Positions 48,360 through 60,779 are shown, counted from the stretch's first letter. The stretch is DNA of 64,000 bases from Polytrichum commune (GCA_950295325.1 OX485807.1:24461666-24525665), one strand, 5' to 3'. Translations and numbers: made by a program. Notes: generated by a model not told the origin, from the letters alone.

Positions 48360-48824
48360 GGGGCGGTTTACACTATGGACCATGAAGTTGGACCAAGGCT
48401 CTGCAAGGCAGTTGATTGGCTCTTGAAGTTGTCCCGGGACAACTTCGGTTTACACTAAGGAAAAAATGGGAGAGGGACCATGGAGGTTGAGGTCCCCAAC
48501 ATATAATTTTTAAGGCCTAATAAATGCACTGACATGGTCCAACGGGTTTTGCGGTGAGAGAGGCAAGAGAGGTGGTCTGGTAGGAAAAGGAAAGGGCCCA
48601 TGACAAAGAAATGCCATTTCAAGAATGTTTTAATGAATCTGCCTTTTATGTGCCTTAATTATATTATAGCCCATGAGACATACCAGCCCTACCTTGCCCT
48701 ACCTCTTAAACCGGCTTACACGTGTTTCATCAAACAACGCGGGACATCTAGAACTCAAGAATTCAAGTGCAGATTGTTTTTTTGGTGTACCAGCTGCAAT
48801 GTTTGGAATCTGGGGGCGTGTAAT

Positions 48825-48865
48825 ATACCGTTGGAAAGGTCTTGAAAATACCTTTCCAACGGTAT
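48825..48865. repeat. perfect 16-bp stem within PIF-like copy 2
   Basis: ATACCGTTGGAAAGGT and its exact reverse complement enclose a 9-nt spacer. Copy 1 lacks this stem at the equivalent point (2040-2060), whereas the CACTA MITE at 5639 has a related CCTTTCCAA segment. Confidence 0.85.
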
Positions 48866-49306
48866 TTTACACGCCCCAAAATTTGCAAAAAGTATAGTTG
48901 CAAAAGAAAAAAGAAAAAAACGTAGTCGTTTAGTGATTGTAGATCAGGGTGGTCAAAAGAAGCGCAATGGGAAATCTTCTAACATTAATTATCAAAGAAT
49001 TGAAATTTAGTGTTGAGCAAGGTTGGGTGGTAACAACATTAGATATAATCAAACACTAAACATCCTATTTAGTGTAGTGACAACACAAGGTACATGTCAC
49101 ATGTAAATTACATTGAACATGTACAAATTGAATCGCTCATTTTTTTTTGTAAAAAATGTTGTGGGAAGATTTGCAAGCCACATCTTCGACACATTTAACA
49201 AGAAATGAAGACAGTTGAAGCCCAAGAGATGACAAGAAAATGATCAAAATTTAAGGCGAAAAGACGAAAAAACTAAGTGACAAGATAAGTGAAGGCATGT
49301 GTAGGC

Positions 49307-49967
49307 CTATGTTCGGGGAAAACCGACAGCTAGTTCATTATCAGCCGATGGATTTCCCCTCATGGCCGGTCCAAATTTCCAACCATCGGATGGCAATCCG
49401 ACTGTAATTTCAATCCTCCGGCAATTAGCCGATGGACCAAAAAATGTCCCAGAAATGTAGCCGATTCTTCTTGTGAGTTACTGGATTTCAGCCGGAAGCA
49501 TTCAGAGCGCTATTTGTCTGGGGCATCTGATGATGCACTTGAGGAAGTGCCCTAAACCTTAAACTTTTTGAATTATGCAACCTTTCCATGACCAAATCCA
49601 ATTGCTTCTATGAAGAATTGGGGGACCCTTGGCCTTCAAGCGGTGAAGGCATTGCTAGGTTCAATTCCTGCCAAGGATACTAACTCTTCAAATTTAAAGT
49701 TTTGAACATGCCTTTTCTTTTCACTTATTCAAGATTTTGTACTAAGAAATGATTTCTAATAACTTTTCATACATTTTTTAAACAATTAGTGCCGATATGA
49801 ATTCCATTTAATCGGATATTGGCCAATGAAAATATGAAAATATAGGCAATTGGCTGATTGATTTTACAAAAGACCGGCTCTTGCCGATGTAAATTGGAAA
49901 TAATCCGACCCTTCGTAGCAACTACCGGCAATTAGCCACTAAGGCTTCAAAAACTTCCTGAACTCTG
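49307..49967. mobile_element. hAT-like non-autonomous element, nested copy (661 bp)
   Basis: Flanked by an exact 8-bp duplication GTGTAGGC (49299-49306 and 49968-49975), the hAT hallmark. The termini are CTATGTTCGGGGAAAACC (left) and CAGAGTTCAGGAAG (right, reversed). It sits inside the PIF-like element; copy 1 of that element (around 1612) has the uninterrupted TGCCTACACATGCC, showing the pre-insertion state. It contains repeated GCCGAT/CCGGCAATTAGCC words and no transposase frame. A smaller relative is at 61832-62057. Confidence 0.88.
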
Positions 49968-50240
49968 GTGTAGGCAAGTGAAGGCAAATTGAAGTCAACA
50001 AAATGGTCAAACTTCATTTTTTCCCAAAATTGCCCTTTTTGGGCTTATATTAAAAAAATTAGCACATCCACTTCTTGCCGCATGGTCATTCCTCTTGGTC
50101 CACATTCGGTTTACACCTAGTGAGGGGCCCAACGGCTTTGTAAATCAAATTTTAAGAACTTGGACCATGAAATGTAGACTATGAACTCGTACCGCGGAAT
50201 AAGGCATCTTCCGTGGGACGAGTTCATGGTTTATGTTGGG

Positions 50241-51285
50241 TTAGGCCATGTGAAGCATAGGCTTGCTTAATGGAGAGCGAGGGGGGGTTTGCTCTCTCCC
50301 CCCCCCCCCCCTCCCAAGGCCCGTAAATGGGAGCTCGGGTGGGTCATTGGTGAAAATCATAGCAACAATGTGCTATAAAAAATAAGGTCTAATATATTAA
50401 TTTTAGATAAAATTTGCAAAAAACGTACATATGAGATAGGGGTTTTTAAATAGTGAAACGTGTTTACATGTAAAATACCTTCACATATAATGCGCTTTTT
50501 TTATTTAGTCAGTACATGTAAAATAACGTGGAAACAATTACTAGGGGTAGTGGGTCTAGGGTAGGGTATGTGCTAGTGAATGAAAAGAGGTAATTTTCTG
50601 TTGAAGAAGCTTGGATGGATGACTTCGCATGCTGGTTGGCTTGCATGTTATTGAACCAACATATCCAATATGGAGTTAATGTTCATTACCTATGTGCTGG
50701 GAGGGAAAATTTTAGCGCATTGTTTGAAATGCAATCTTCTTTCTAATTTTCTTTGGTAGTGTAAGCAAAATAGGGTATTTTTAAATGATTCCCCAAAAAA
50801 TTTATAATTACCGATAGGGTGTATTAAGATACAAGAATTTACCTTTATTTTGAAAAATACCATACCTTATAATGTTTTCTGCAAGGTAAATAGCCCCCCG
50901 ATAAATAAGTCTTGAGCGCACGTGTATGCATTAATATAAGAGGGAGTGACCCCCCCCCCCCCCCCCCCCCCGAGGTATGGAGGAGGCCATGGATGAGATC
51001 TTGGACCCTCACATGAAAAACCATGTGACCCTAACCTAAAAGGAGGAGAGGTTGGAGGGGAATTGCCCTCCCCCCCATATAACCATTTTAGACTACACTA
51101 TGGAACCAAAAAAAGGCCAAACGGTGCCCACATAAAATCCTACATACCAAAAAGTTCAAAAAAGAAAGCATGGAGAATGGCCCCCCACTTGGCCATTATG
51201 GAGTGGTCCTTGCTAGTCATTGCTTAGTCCTTATTAGGTATATGCCAAGTACTTGTAATGATGCTATTTAATTGGTAGTTGATCT
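50241..51285. other. spacer with two poly-C runs
   Basis: Runs of 14 C (50298-50311) and 22 C (50950-50971). No coding frame or RNA gene was seen. Confidence 0.5.
50950..50971. repeat. C22 homopolymer
   Basis: Uninterrupted run of 22 C. G-quadruplex-forming potential exists on the minus strand; its length in an assembly may be inaccurate. Confidence 0.9.
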
Positions 51286-53510
51286 ATGGTTCATGTTGTT
51301 CAAGAGATCAATGAAGACATTGTTTTCCCGTATGAGCTTGACAATGCCCATGATAATGTGACGCACATGCACACTCTTCAAATCACAAACTTCAATTATT
51401 TTATTAATGGTTTGAGAATTAAACCATTATCTAAGTTGCATTTGTTTATTCCTTTATGTCATCTAAAACCTTTGCCGTTGGTAAGACCTGTACTAGAGAT
51501 AGATGTCATGAAGTTGGAAAATAAGTTTGTGAATGGCTACGGTGAGGGAGATAGAGTATTACATGTTTAAGTGTTTGACAATGAGGGTGAAATGGAGGAT
51601 GTTACTGGTTTGATTACTAAGGGATGGGATGCTCATTGGAAATTGTCTAATACTTTTGAGCTGTCACTCCCCGGAGACAAGGATTTGCAAAAAAAATTGT
51701 GGCAATATGTTATTTGTTTGGGAGGGGAATCATAAAATCTTTGCATGGCGAAGGCTTGTAGACCATCATTATGCTAATGATGCCAATTGGCATTAGTCAA
51801 TGGATTGCATACTCCTTGACCCAACGGACTCAATGGGAATTTTTATAGAGGCTATGCACAATGTGAATAGTTGTGTGCTTCTCTTTTCATTTTTTATTCG
51901 TTTTGTTTATATTTTATTCATTTGTGTTGGTGTTTTGTGTAGGTCCACCAAATTTGATCATGTCAAAACGAATTTAGTTCACAAACTTCATTGTGTGTGG
52001 AAATTTAGGACTCTAAAACTATCGGCTTATAAGAATCTCCTCTCCGCGGATGATTATACCAAATGCAATAATCGTCGTAACAAAACTTGTTGGTATCCTT
52101 TGACTGTGGAGGTGTTCACAATTTTTGTATAAGGTGAGTCGAACCCCTTGACACTTGTCTTTATTGACATGCTATTAGTGAATTGACTTCTCATTAGTTA
52201 ATTTGTTCATAGTTACTTACAAAATTGAATGGATGTGGTGCAGTGTAAAATAACAAGTGCAATTAAAGATGTCATGCATAAATACAATGACAAACATCCC
52301 TTGAGAACTAGATCTATAAAGGGTGTCTGGAAGGTGATGAAAATTGATATGACTAAGGCAATTGGGTTTATCAAAGGCAGGGAGCTAGAGAAATTGCTCG
52401 CAGTGGAAAATCCCGCGAACGGAGAGGAGTTCTTTGCAGAGGTATCGTTTTTATACATTCATACCTCTACAAATCTATCACTTGTATCATCATTAATGCT
52501 TCATCAATTGATGGGTATGATGTAGATCAAGAAACACTTTGGTGTTATAACTAGGCATGATATGACACTAGAGAAGTTGCAAACTATTACAACTACTCCA
52601 ATGGAAGCAAAGTACGAGATTCAATGATCGCATTGGTGGAACTCAAGCTCCGTGATAAAGGAGTTGGTTCAATTTCCACTTGGTGATGTAAAAGAGTTTG
52701 ACCTTGAGTATTGGGTTATTTGAGCTTCATTTTGGGCACAAGTACAACTCTTTTCATTGTTCTTTATCGATTGATGTTTTTATTGTATGTATTTTTTGCT
52801 CATTTGAAAAAAATCTTGTAGTTGGAGGTGGCCATGGCGAACGAGTTTGAGGGCATGAAGGTGAATTGGATGAGGTGGAGTGTAGTGACCATATTCCACT
52901 CCCTACGTCTTACATGGAAAAATGAAGAATTTTGTTGTGGACCAAGGCATTGTAGTCGTTGTTAGGGGACCCCATGGATTCATTAAATCTATTATCCTTC
53001 TTCATTACCCAAAGGGTTAATTCATACATGTATTTTTCAATGCCATCTTTTAATGTTCTATTGGCATACTTTGCAAACAAAAAATTTGTTTCTTTGGGTC
53101 TTCATAGGCATCTCATGACTTTGGGGCTATGGCGTTGAAGTCTTTGCCAACATTCTTGTTGACTTGGCCACGGGAGGGTGATCTTTGCATGTTTACGAGA
53201 TCTCAATTTAAAACTGGGACAATGACACTTTATTGCAATGCCCTTGGTTCCTAAATTGTCCTTTGTTTTTTCTATCCACCAGAGGAAAATTTGGAGAGGT
53301 TTAGAGCATGGCTTTCACAAACACAAGATGATACAAACATCTTGGATGATGATACTCAAGTAAAAATTGCATCATCCCAAGTATTAGATAAATGTAAACA
53401 TGGGCAAAAAAAAACTGGCCCTCCTGCTCAAGGCATATGGCATGGAGCAAATTATCATACAACAACCAAGAAGCAACATATCAATAGAACAACAAAATAA
53501 TAATTCACAT

Positions 53511-53580
53511 GTCATAATGGTTTAGTTGGTTAGAACATAAGATCGTAATTTGCACATAGGGTTCCAAATCCCTCTTTTGA
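53511..53580 (+). pseudogene. degenerate tRNA-like sequence, anticodon-position CGT
   Basis: A GTTT/GAAC D-stem around AGTTGGTTA, a seven-base TCGTAAT loop in the anticodon position and an AGGG-TTCCAAA-TCCCT T-arm lie at tRNA-like spacing. The acceptor stem does not pair and the anticodon stem is weak, so it is not a functional tRNA gene. It may be an old tRNA copy or the head of a tRNA-derived SINE inserted in the ParB/methyltransferase fossil. Confidence 0.4.
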
Positions 53581-53819
53581 TAGGAATTTAACCTACAACA
53601 TAGTGGGAGAGGCCCCTAGCTCATCAATACCATTGGAGGTTGTAACACAAATTCCAATTGCTTCAACTCAAGCACCATTTGTTCCAATCAACCCTCCACC
53701 TTCAATTATTCACTCTCAGCATGTTACACAACAACATGTTGTTGAAAACAAAATTAGTACTTCCTTTGCTATCATGTTGCCATGTGTGTCTTGTAGTAAG
53801 GTTTTTTCTCTCAATTAAA

Positions 53820-55720
53820 TAACTCAAAACCCAGGGTACAAACTCTCAAGGAAGGTTTAACTAGTGTCTATTACAGGCAACTGTCACATTATAGTTCATT
53901 AATCAGACAATAGGGTTGTTATCTTCACTCTAAGTCACAACTCGTATGTCTTTTACTCTTTCATTCTCTCTTTCTCAGGCTTAATCTCCACTCTTATGGT
54001 TCATTGGTGCTTTGATCCGTGGGTGGGTTTGTCCTATCTGACGACTCCTATCACTCTAGTTTCACACTTCCTAATTACGTCGTGAAGCTCAAAAGCTTTG
54101 GCAATAGTCTTTTTGGATCTTGGCAATAGTCTTCCAATGGATTTTCATCCTATTGGGGTTAGCCTCTTCTTCCTTCATTAATTAATCATTCAATGCCATC
54201 AATCATAATTCAAATTGCATTGCTCAGAGAGTTTGTTCATTTACTTTATCTCTTTCTTAATTATAATTGAAATTTACTTATCTTAGGTTCGTCATTGTCA
54301 CACAACACACAAAGGTTTGCTTTGATTCCTGCAACATTCTTACATAATCATATAGATTCATAGGCTATAGCCATTAGATTCCAACATAATCGATTTCGAC
54401 ATCTAGCCTAATTCCTCTCACATCAAACCATATCTTTCTCATTCCTAATCATATCAAAACATGCTCTTTGTGGATTAGATTACTTGCCGACTCACCATCA
54501 TTATGATACTCTAATTTCCATCATGCCTCGTCACTCCCTCTAAACTTCTTGTCTTTCCTAACAATGATCACTTTGAACTACCTCATCACTTATGTTCGGG
54601 TGGTTACTTAAGACGTCTCCCTCTCTTACTCCTTCTGGTAGTTTCTACTTCGCCTCTATTAGTTTCCTCTCTCATAGGCGATAGTCCGTTAGGTTACTCT
54701 CGGTCATCAGCCATGACCGCAAAGAGCCTCTCCGCACTGGCTCTCTCTCTTGCGTACATTAAGGTGACTTAAACTTCTCTACGGCTCTTCCTTCTCTCCG
54801 TCGATTCTTTTGGCCTCACTATCTTGGCAATATGTTGATATTCATGGCTATGGCCCATGTGCCGATGAACTCGTCCTCACTTTCCTCAACTTCTTGTGGA
54901 TATGCTTACGGCATCATGTTCGTGTTACAAACTATGGCCCTTACATTTGCTTCTACTTAGGCTATAGTCAATCTCTTTCCTCGGTAAGTTCTAATTTTGA
55001 CTTGTAATTTGTGCTGAGATCATTCCTCTCGCTATCGCTAACCGCTTTTAGATTTCCACAAATCCTGGTTATGGCCTTCACATCTTCTGCAACATTCTTC
55101 ACTCCTTCCATCAAGATAGGGTGGTGTATTGACTTCACTTACCATGTTCATTTTACAATCCAACCTATAGCCTCTCTGCTCAACAACTTCTCACATCTTA
55201 CTCATAGATTTCACTCATTTGATGCTTTCTTCACTCGCTGAACTCGAACATGTTCTGGAAATACACTCATTCGACTCCAAATGCCATACACAAACTATTG
55301 CCATGTTTGTATTAATCATATAATCCTCTTTACTCAATCAATTCAGACTCAGTTTGTTAGGCTACATCCCCCTATCATGGGCGGTGATGCTCATTTGCTG
55401 ATCTAATTTCAAAGAAACTACATTCAACTAGCTCTATCGCCTATAGCCTGACTCTATGCGGCTATGGCCTTAGTAGATATAACGAGAAGTATCTTCTCCT
55501 TGGCGATAGCCCGCTTATCAAGCTCGGAGCTTCTAGTGGTTACAACTCCTACAACTACTTTCCTCGGGCTATAGCCTTCCGATTTCACCCTAACCTAACT
55601 TTCATCTAGTATTTTAGTTACTTTATCGTAAAAGAAAGTTTTTCTTTCCTACTATTAGGCTATGGCCAGAAAAATGGTATTACATGTCTATCATAGGGAA
55701 GAAGACATCAATATTGTTGA
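53820..55720. other. CT-rich non-coding stretch with recurring CTATAGCC/CTATGGCC words
   Basis: This pyrimidine-rich stretch separates the two halves of the ParB/methyltransferase fossil. Variants of GGCTATGGCC, GGGCTATAGCC and GGCGATAG recur (for example near 54676, 54848, 54960, 55438, 55463, 55503, 55569 and 55660). Open frames are short and unrecognised. It may be an inserted element or a very long decayed intron; no ends were defined. Confidence 0.45.
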
Positions 55721-57172
55721 TCATGGTGAATGGTGTTGATACAAATCAAGTTTTTTCTTGAGACTTTGGACTTCATGAAAAATATAAGTTTCATGTCTCT
55801 AGCATTCATTCATTCACTTAATTGTTATGTTTTTTTCCTTATACATGATCTTCTTCTTTGCAAATGTCTACAAATAACTCTAAGTTTAATCTCATTGTTG
55901 CCGACCTTCCAGATGGCCTCCTAGTACCCAATGTCTCCTCCCCACCATAGTCCATTCCTAATTGGAACAAGCACAACTTGAGCCATGTCAAAGCTTTGTT
56001 TGAGTTCGTGTTTGCCCACCTTGCTGATAATGCATGCATGCTTATTACGATACCTAAACTAAAAGTTGTTAGAGGGGATGTAATGACTTAAGTTGCTACT
56101 TATGAATTCACAATGGCAAAGAACTGGTGGAGCATCAACAAATTACCTTTGTGTTCAAACATGGATGGATCTCACACGGTAAGTTTTAGAATTGATATTT
56201 TTTGTTTCAATATATGGTTGGGTTGTGTTGTTATTTGTGTATTTTTATTGATGGTAAAGTTGTTTATTATTATGTCCTTCAAACCATGCGTTTCCACATC
56301 ATTATGTTCATGCACAATAAGATGTCTGCAGTGCGATTCAACTTTCAAAAACCTAGTGACACATCAACCTTGGATATTGAGGGCACTGATATCTTCTTTA
56401 ACCTAACTAAAGCGGGTAAATAGCTTATGAATGGAACGGTCCCTTGAAGAGGTGGTAGGGAGAGAGATCCATTGTCAATGCAAGCGTTTATTAAAGCATT
56501 AACGAAACATGAAGGAGTGATTCTAAGTGCTTATGTGTCAACAAGTGTTGCATTTCTCTTTTGCATATCAATCCCTAGAATGCAATGTGTTTGTTATATT
56601 CAATTATTTATAGTTGTTATTTGTTTCAAACCTTCCAAGTGCATCCATCCATGCTTGCAGTGGGATGCAATCATCACCTCGTAGCCTACGAGGGAGATTA
56701 TGCAATTTATGAGGCTATTCTTGCTCCATTGTGTGATGCACCTCATATTCCTTTTTGTTCTACCAATGGAGCCCATTCACACTCCCTTGTTGATGCACCA
56801 CTTTGGAAGGTGGCTAAGTGCTTGTGCATTAGTAAGTAAATTTGTCATGTGATGTAAGGCTAACAAGTATTACTTATTGCATATGCAATTTTTCTTTTTC
56901 TTTTTTTTGTTACCTAACTGTTAAATTGTGTATGCAAAATGTTGATGTCCATCAAATCTCCTCCTATGATGGTGGAGATTCATGCATATGCTAAAAGTGT
57001 AGCCAAGGTTATGACAACAACATCTACACCTAGATGCAAGTCAAGGTGTTTGAGTATCCATCCATTTGTAGATGATATAGCACTTAAGTGTAATGATGTG
57101 GAAAGACACTCTATGGACGGTGAGGGAGTGGAAGAGGATATGGATAGTCACGATGGATTCTACTTAGAGTGA

Positions 57173-60127
57173 CTTCAAGCAACCATTCTTTTAATTTATG
57201 TGTGATGTTTAGGTCTTTGATTTCACAATAACCACGATTGGTGGACATAATCTTAAATGCGGTATTCCAACATTTGTCTCATTCCTTGTATACGACACAA
57301 TTTGTTCCTTATTGCATTGTGTTCAATTTATTTGTTAGTTTCAAATTCCTACATGTAAGAGGGATTGAGCTCGTTAATGTCTATGCAAGTTCCCAAATGT
57401 TTCGGTCATCCACAAGTATAGGGTACAAATTCCCCTAAATCCATGTTTTTTTTTCCCTCTCACATGTTACATGTCACAAATCACCGCTCACATGATAGCA
57501 TTCCCTTGCTACTCTAACTTGCAACATTTCAAACGAAAGCAAAGCTTCTATATGCACATATGTAAAGTAAATTGTGTTTGTATTTGTGTCGACTTGGATA
57601 TACATTGATGTTGGAGTGTTATAACCAATTTTTGATAGGCACATTGTATAACCAATTTAGTGTGATATTAAAATTGATGCGTCACTTGAACCGTAGTGGT
57701 CTCCATGACTTGTCCCATAGAAGCTCATGTGCCATGCCACCTTCTTTGAATGTCATATGGTGAGTGCAAGATCATATATGTAGTTCAATGATGCATAATG
57801 TGGGCCACACTAAATTATATGTAGAGTGTAGTAGTCGGAGACACATAATGAACGATTTGTTTGTTTGTCGCATCCCCCCCCCCCTCCTCCTTGGAAAGGG
57901 GTGGGATGGAGGGGTTATCATAAGTCAAGTTATGATTTTCAAGCATTCACCCCTTGATGCCAATGAGGTCTATTTTGAGGTCTATTGCTAAGTTATGACC
58001 CTGCATATTGGTTGGGTATGGACCAAGTGACAACAGTGGGTGTCAAGGCAAATGTGATAAAGTGATTTGATAATAAAAAATGAGTGCATTTTTCGTCAAT
58101 TACCTTGAAGTGAATGATTGTTGCATTGACCCCCTCCCCTTGGTTTGGTGTGGGATGGGTTTTTATTAGGAGAGATGAAACCCATGAAAATGGAACGCAT
58201 TTCCCATTCGACACAGGATGGTGTTACAACAAGGCTCAATTGACAACAATTGAGCGAAATCTACGCCAATTGTAGAGTGGAATTCATTATTGTCGATTGG
58301 ACCATGTTCTAATCACATAGGAAGTGTGTTTTGGGACCTTGTTTCCTACTAGTGTTGTATCCTTGAGGCTGTAATAGACAAATAGACTAGGTGATAAGCT
58401 TGCACGGTGGCTTCAATTCAACGATTTCATTCACTAGGTTGTGGTAACAAATTTGATGTGCTATGTTAATTTTTTTAAAATGGTATTCGTGACTTGTAAT
58501 GTAGCACCAAGTATCATGTGACACCCTCTCTAGTTGCAACATGGTGATTGCAAGACAATCAATATAGATGAATAATAAGTCGGTAGTATAGGTCATACTA
58601 AATCAGGTGTGTAGTGAATCATTGTATTGCTTATGCGTTGCCTAGTAGAAGAAGGACTAAGCAAGGGTATAACTTAGAAAGTATTTGAAGATTCAAAAAC
58701 CCAAGCTCATGACAACAACTGATATTTACATAGAAGGAGGATAAAAGGATATTTGTTTTTGGGAGTGACTAGGCAATGATTGAACCAAATTAAACCTTTC
58801 CTTTGAATCCATCAACCCATCTACCTACCCATTCATGAGTCTTTGAATACCAAACACACACACACACACACCTAGCGGACGGGTGGTCAAAGGCCGCCCA
58901 ACTATTTGCCTATGGCTAGACTACATATACATATTTCCCATGAACTTCTTATAACAATACTAAGCTTAAACAAACCTTCTCACTGCAACAATGGGGGAAG
59001 TTGGAAGTTAAAGACAATGAATGGTGAGAACCGGCTGCTCTAAAAGATAGTCTTATTAGTGTGGGCGGAATCTTAGCGTGGAGATAATTAACTTGGATCA
59101 CACTAATTTTCTAGTCAAGCTGGAATTAATGTGGGTCCAAGACTCTAAGTCTTCATGAAGATTTTTGACCAACACACTAAATATTATTTATAGGTCAAAA
59201 GTAGCACAAATCAAATCAATCACCCCCGTTATTTTGTTAAAAAAAACAGTTAATGTGACCCACATTAATTTTCTACTAGAAATTTAGTGCGGGTTGAAAA
59301 TCAATGTTGTCCACGTTAAATTTCATCATGAGAATTAGCATGGGCTTTAGAAAATTTACGTGACCCACAATATTAGGATTATTTAGTGTAGTTACAGATG
59401 AACCAGTTGAAGTTGAAGACTCCGTGAAAACTACCCATCATTTTTGAAGAATCTATAGAATACATCCCAACTCAACTGCATGTCATAACATTATTTAGAT
59501 CCATAACAATGTTATGTGGGACTGATAATATTCCACATAATATTCACGTATTTGGACGGAACACGAATGTTCCTTGAAATATTGTCAGTCTCGCAAAACA
59601 ATGTGTTATGGGTTTGAATAATGTTTTGGTAAGCGGTTGGACTTGGAAACACTAAGGTATTGACCGATTGTGCCGAAAAACCTCCCCGGACACCGTAGTC
59701 GAAGGCATGAGCACCTAAGTTGCTCGCTTGGTTAATTACTTACAGAAGCATGTGAATGGGGGAGGAACCCCCGTGAGTCATGTGCCTACAATTTACTGGC
59801 TGGCTGGCTGGTATCATATCCACACTAACTAAAAAGGCGACCCCCTCCAATTGGCAAAGAAGGGTATGTTGTGGGGGGCCATTGGCTAAGGCCAAAAAGG
59901 AAGGCCACTAGCTAGAAAGCAAGGGGGGAAATGGCGCTTAAATTAGTGTGCTAGAGGTGGGAGGGAGGGCATCCTAGGGCTTGGGCTCTAGGGTAGCCAT
60001 AGATTCCGGCCTCCCACACGGTGGCCCACTAAATTGCAGTGAATGCCATTGATTAGGCCACCCGTGCATTCACCCTCTTCTGCTTATAATTGGGCCTATG
60101 CCACCCTCCCCCCACCTACACATACTG
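57173..60127. other. spacer with MITE debris, no gene recognised
   Basis: The stretch holds a C-run (57870-57881), an (AC)n microsatellite (58855-58871) and, at about 59030-59400, TE debris with CACTAATTTTCTAG and TTTTCTACTAGAAATTTAGTG words and repeated GACCCACA-TTAA blocks suggestive of CACTA-type MITEs, without clean ends. No domain or RNA gene was found. Confidence 0.4.
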
Positions 60128-60135
60128 TATAAATA
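60128..60135 (+). promoter_or_regulatory. possible TATA box
   Basis: TATAAATA follows a C-rich stretch (CCACCCTCCCCCCACC, about 60099-60114). An ACACT pentanucleotide repeat lies at about 60200-60222. No coding frame of interest follows, so any transcript would be non-coding or very short. Confidence 0.3.
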
Positions 60136-60331
60136 GCCCTACATTAGTACTATAAGTGGCCTAGCCTACTCCTGGCTCATAACTTCTTAATAACCCTACT
60201 ACACTACACTACACTACACTAGGATTAAGGTTGTCAGCCGCCTGTTGCTGAGTGCCCTTCTGAAGTTCAACCCTACCTAAGGAAGTGGGCTTGAGGAAAA
60301 GTTTTAGTACAAGGTGTAACATGATTAATTA

Positions 60332-60676
60332 GGGCCCGTTCACACAGGCTCCCGAGTCCTAAGTCCCTCGATATTGATCCGTGCGATCTCAGCCGTTGAG
60401 TGAGAGCGTGGAAGTTGGGACTTATCACTTAATAGGGGGTCTCAAGTCCCAAGTATGACATGGGTGCCTCCATGGAAGCACTTTTTGGAGGTGAGGCTCG
60501 GGACTTGTGTTGAGAGTTGGGTTGAGAAAAAAGCTAGACCCAAGTCTCAACACAAGTCCCAAGATCCTTTTTGCATAAAATATGCAAGATCCAACTTTCG
60601 ATGTATACCTTCTTGAGGCTTAAAAGTCGGGACTTGCTAACATGAGTGGGACTTGGGATCCCATGTGAACCAGCCT
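60332..60676. mobile_element. PIF/Harbinger-like MITE, distinct subfamily (345 bp)
   Basis: The left end is GGGCCCGTTCACACAGGCTC and the reversed right end AGGCTGGTTCACATGGGATC, both continuing to a CC-AGTCC block. About three quarters of 28 terminal positions match. TTA is found on both sides (60329-60331 and 60677-60679). Internally CAAGTCCCA/GGGACTTG words recur in both orientations. It has no coding frame. Confidence 0.75.
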
Positions 60677-60779
60677 TTAGTATATTTCCAGTTGGGGTTT
60701 CGTGAACTCATCCAGTGAGAGGGAATTGTCTCATACGTGTGTGCCTCCCGTTCATCCAACTCAAACGTCCCGAAGTAGC

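Larger units (their letters stand above)
48360..50240 (-). mobile_element. PIF/Harbinger-like element, copy 2, with a nested hAT element
   Basis: Reverse orientation relative to copy 1 (1335-2513) and alignable along its length, except for a hAT-like insertion (49307-49967), a short hairpin-bearing segment (48825-48865), and an eroded distal end after 50235. The near end is GGGGCGGTTTACACTATGGA. TTA lies at 48357-48359 and again at 50241-50243, compatible with the family TSD. A frame on the plus strand (48600-48845) repeats about 70 codons of the frame at 1984-2304. No transposase was recognised. Confidence 0.8.
51286..57172 (+). pseudogene. fossil of a ParB-like plus beta-class DNA methyltransferase gene
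   Basis: Exon-like blocks on the plus strand are separated by T-rich spacers that end in TAG or CAG, as plant introns do. The first blocks (51286-51870) carry NGLRIKPLSKLHLF, then GWDAHWKLSNTF, then FVWEGNHKIFAWRR, which resembles the (D/E)GNHR signature of ParB-like N-terminal domains, then DCILLDPTDS. Middle blocks (51942-52130, 52243-52440, 52526-52720, 52821-52970) are helical and charged, of no family I know. The last part (about 55860-57172) looks like an amino-methyltransferase in beta-class order. NLIVADLPDG lies where a DPPY box is expected, followed by HLADNACMLITIPKLKVV and KNWWSINKLPLCSNM. The later region has VILSAYVSTSVAFL in the place of the FxGxG SAM-binding motif, then HHLVAYEGDYAIYEAILAPL. 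Key motifs are degenerate and the frame is broken in several places. An insertion-like 2-kb stretch separates the halves. The host or viral origin of the ancestor is unknown. Confidence 0.6.

Noticed and set aside
53511-53580. Functional tRNA-Thr gene
   Set aside because: The acceptor stem does not pair and the anticodon stem has mismatches; only a relic is supported.
59030-59400. Complete CACTA MITE
   Set aside because: CACTA-like words and repeated GACCCACA blocks are present, but neither paired termini nor a TSD could be defined; described only as debris.
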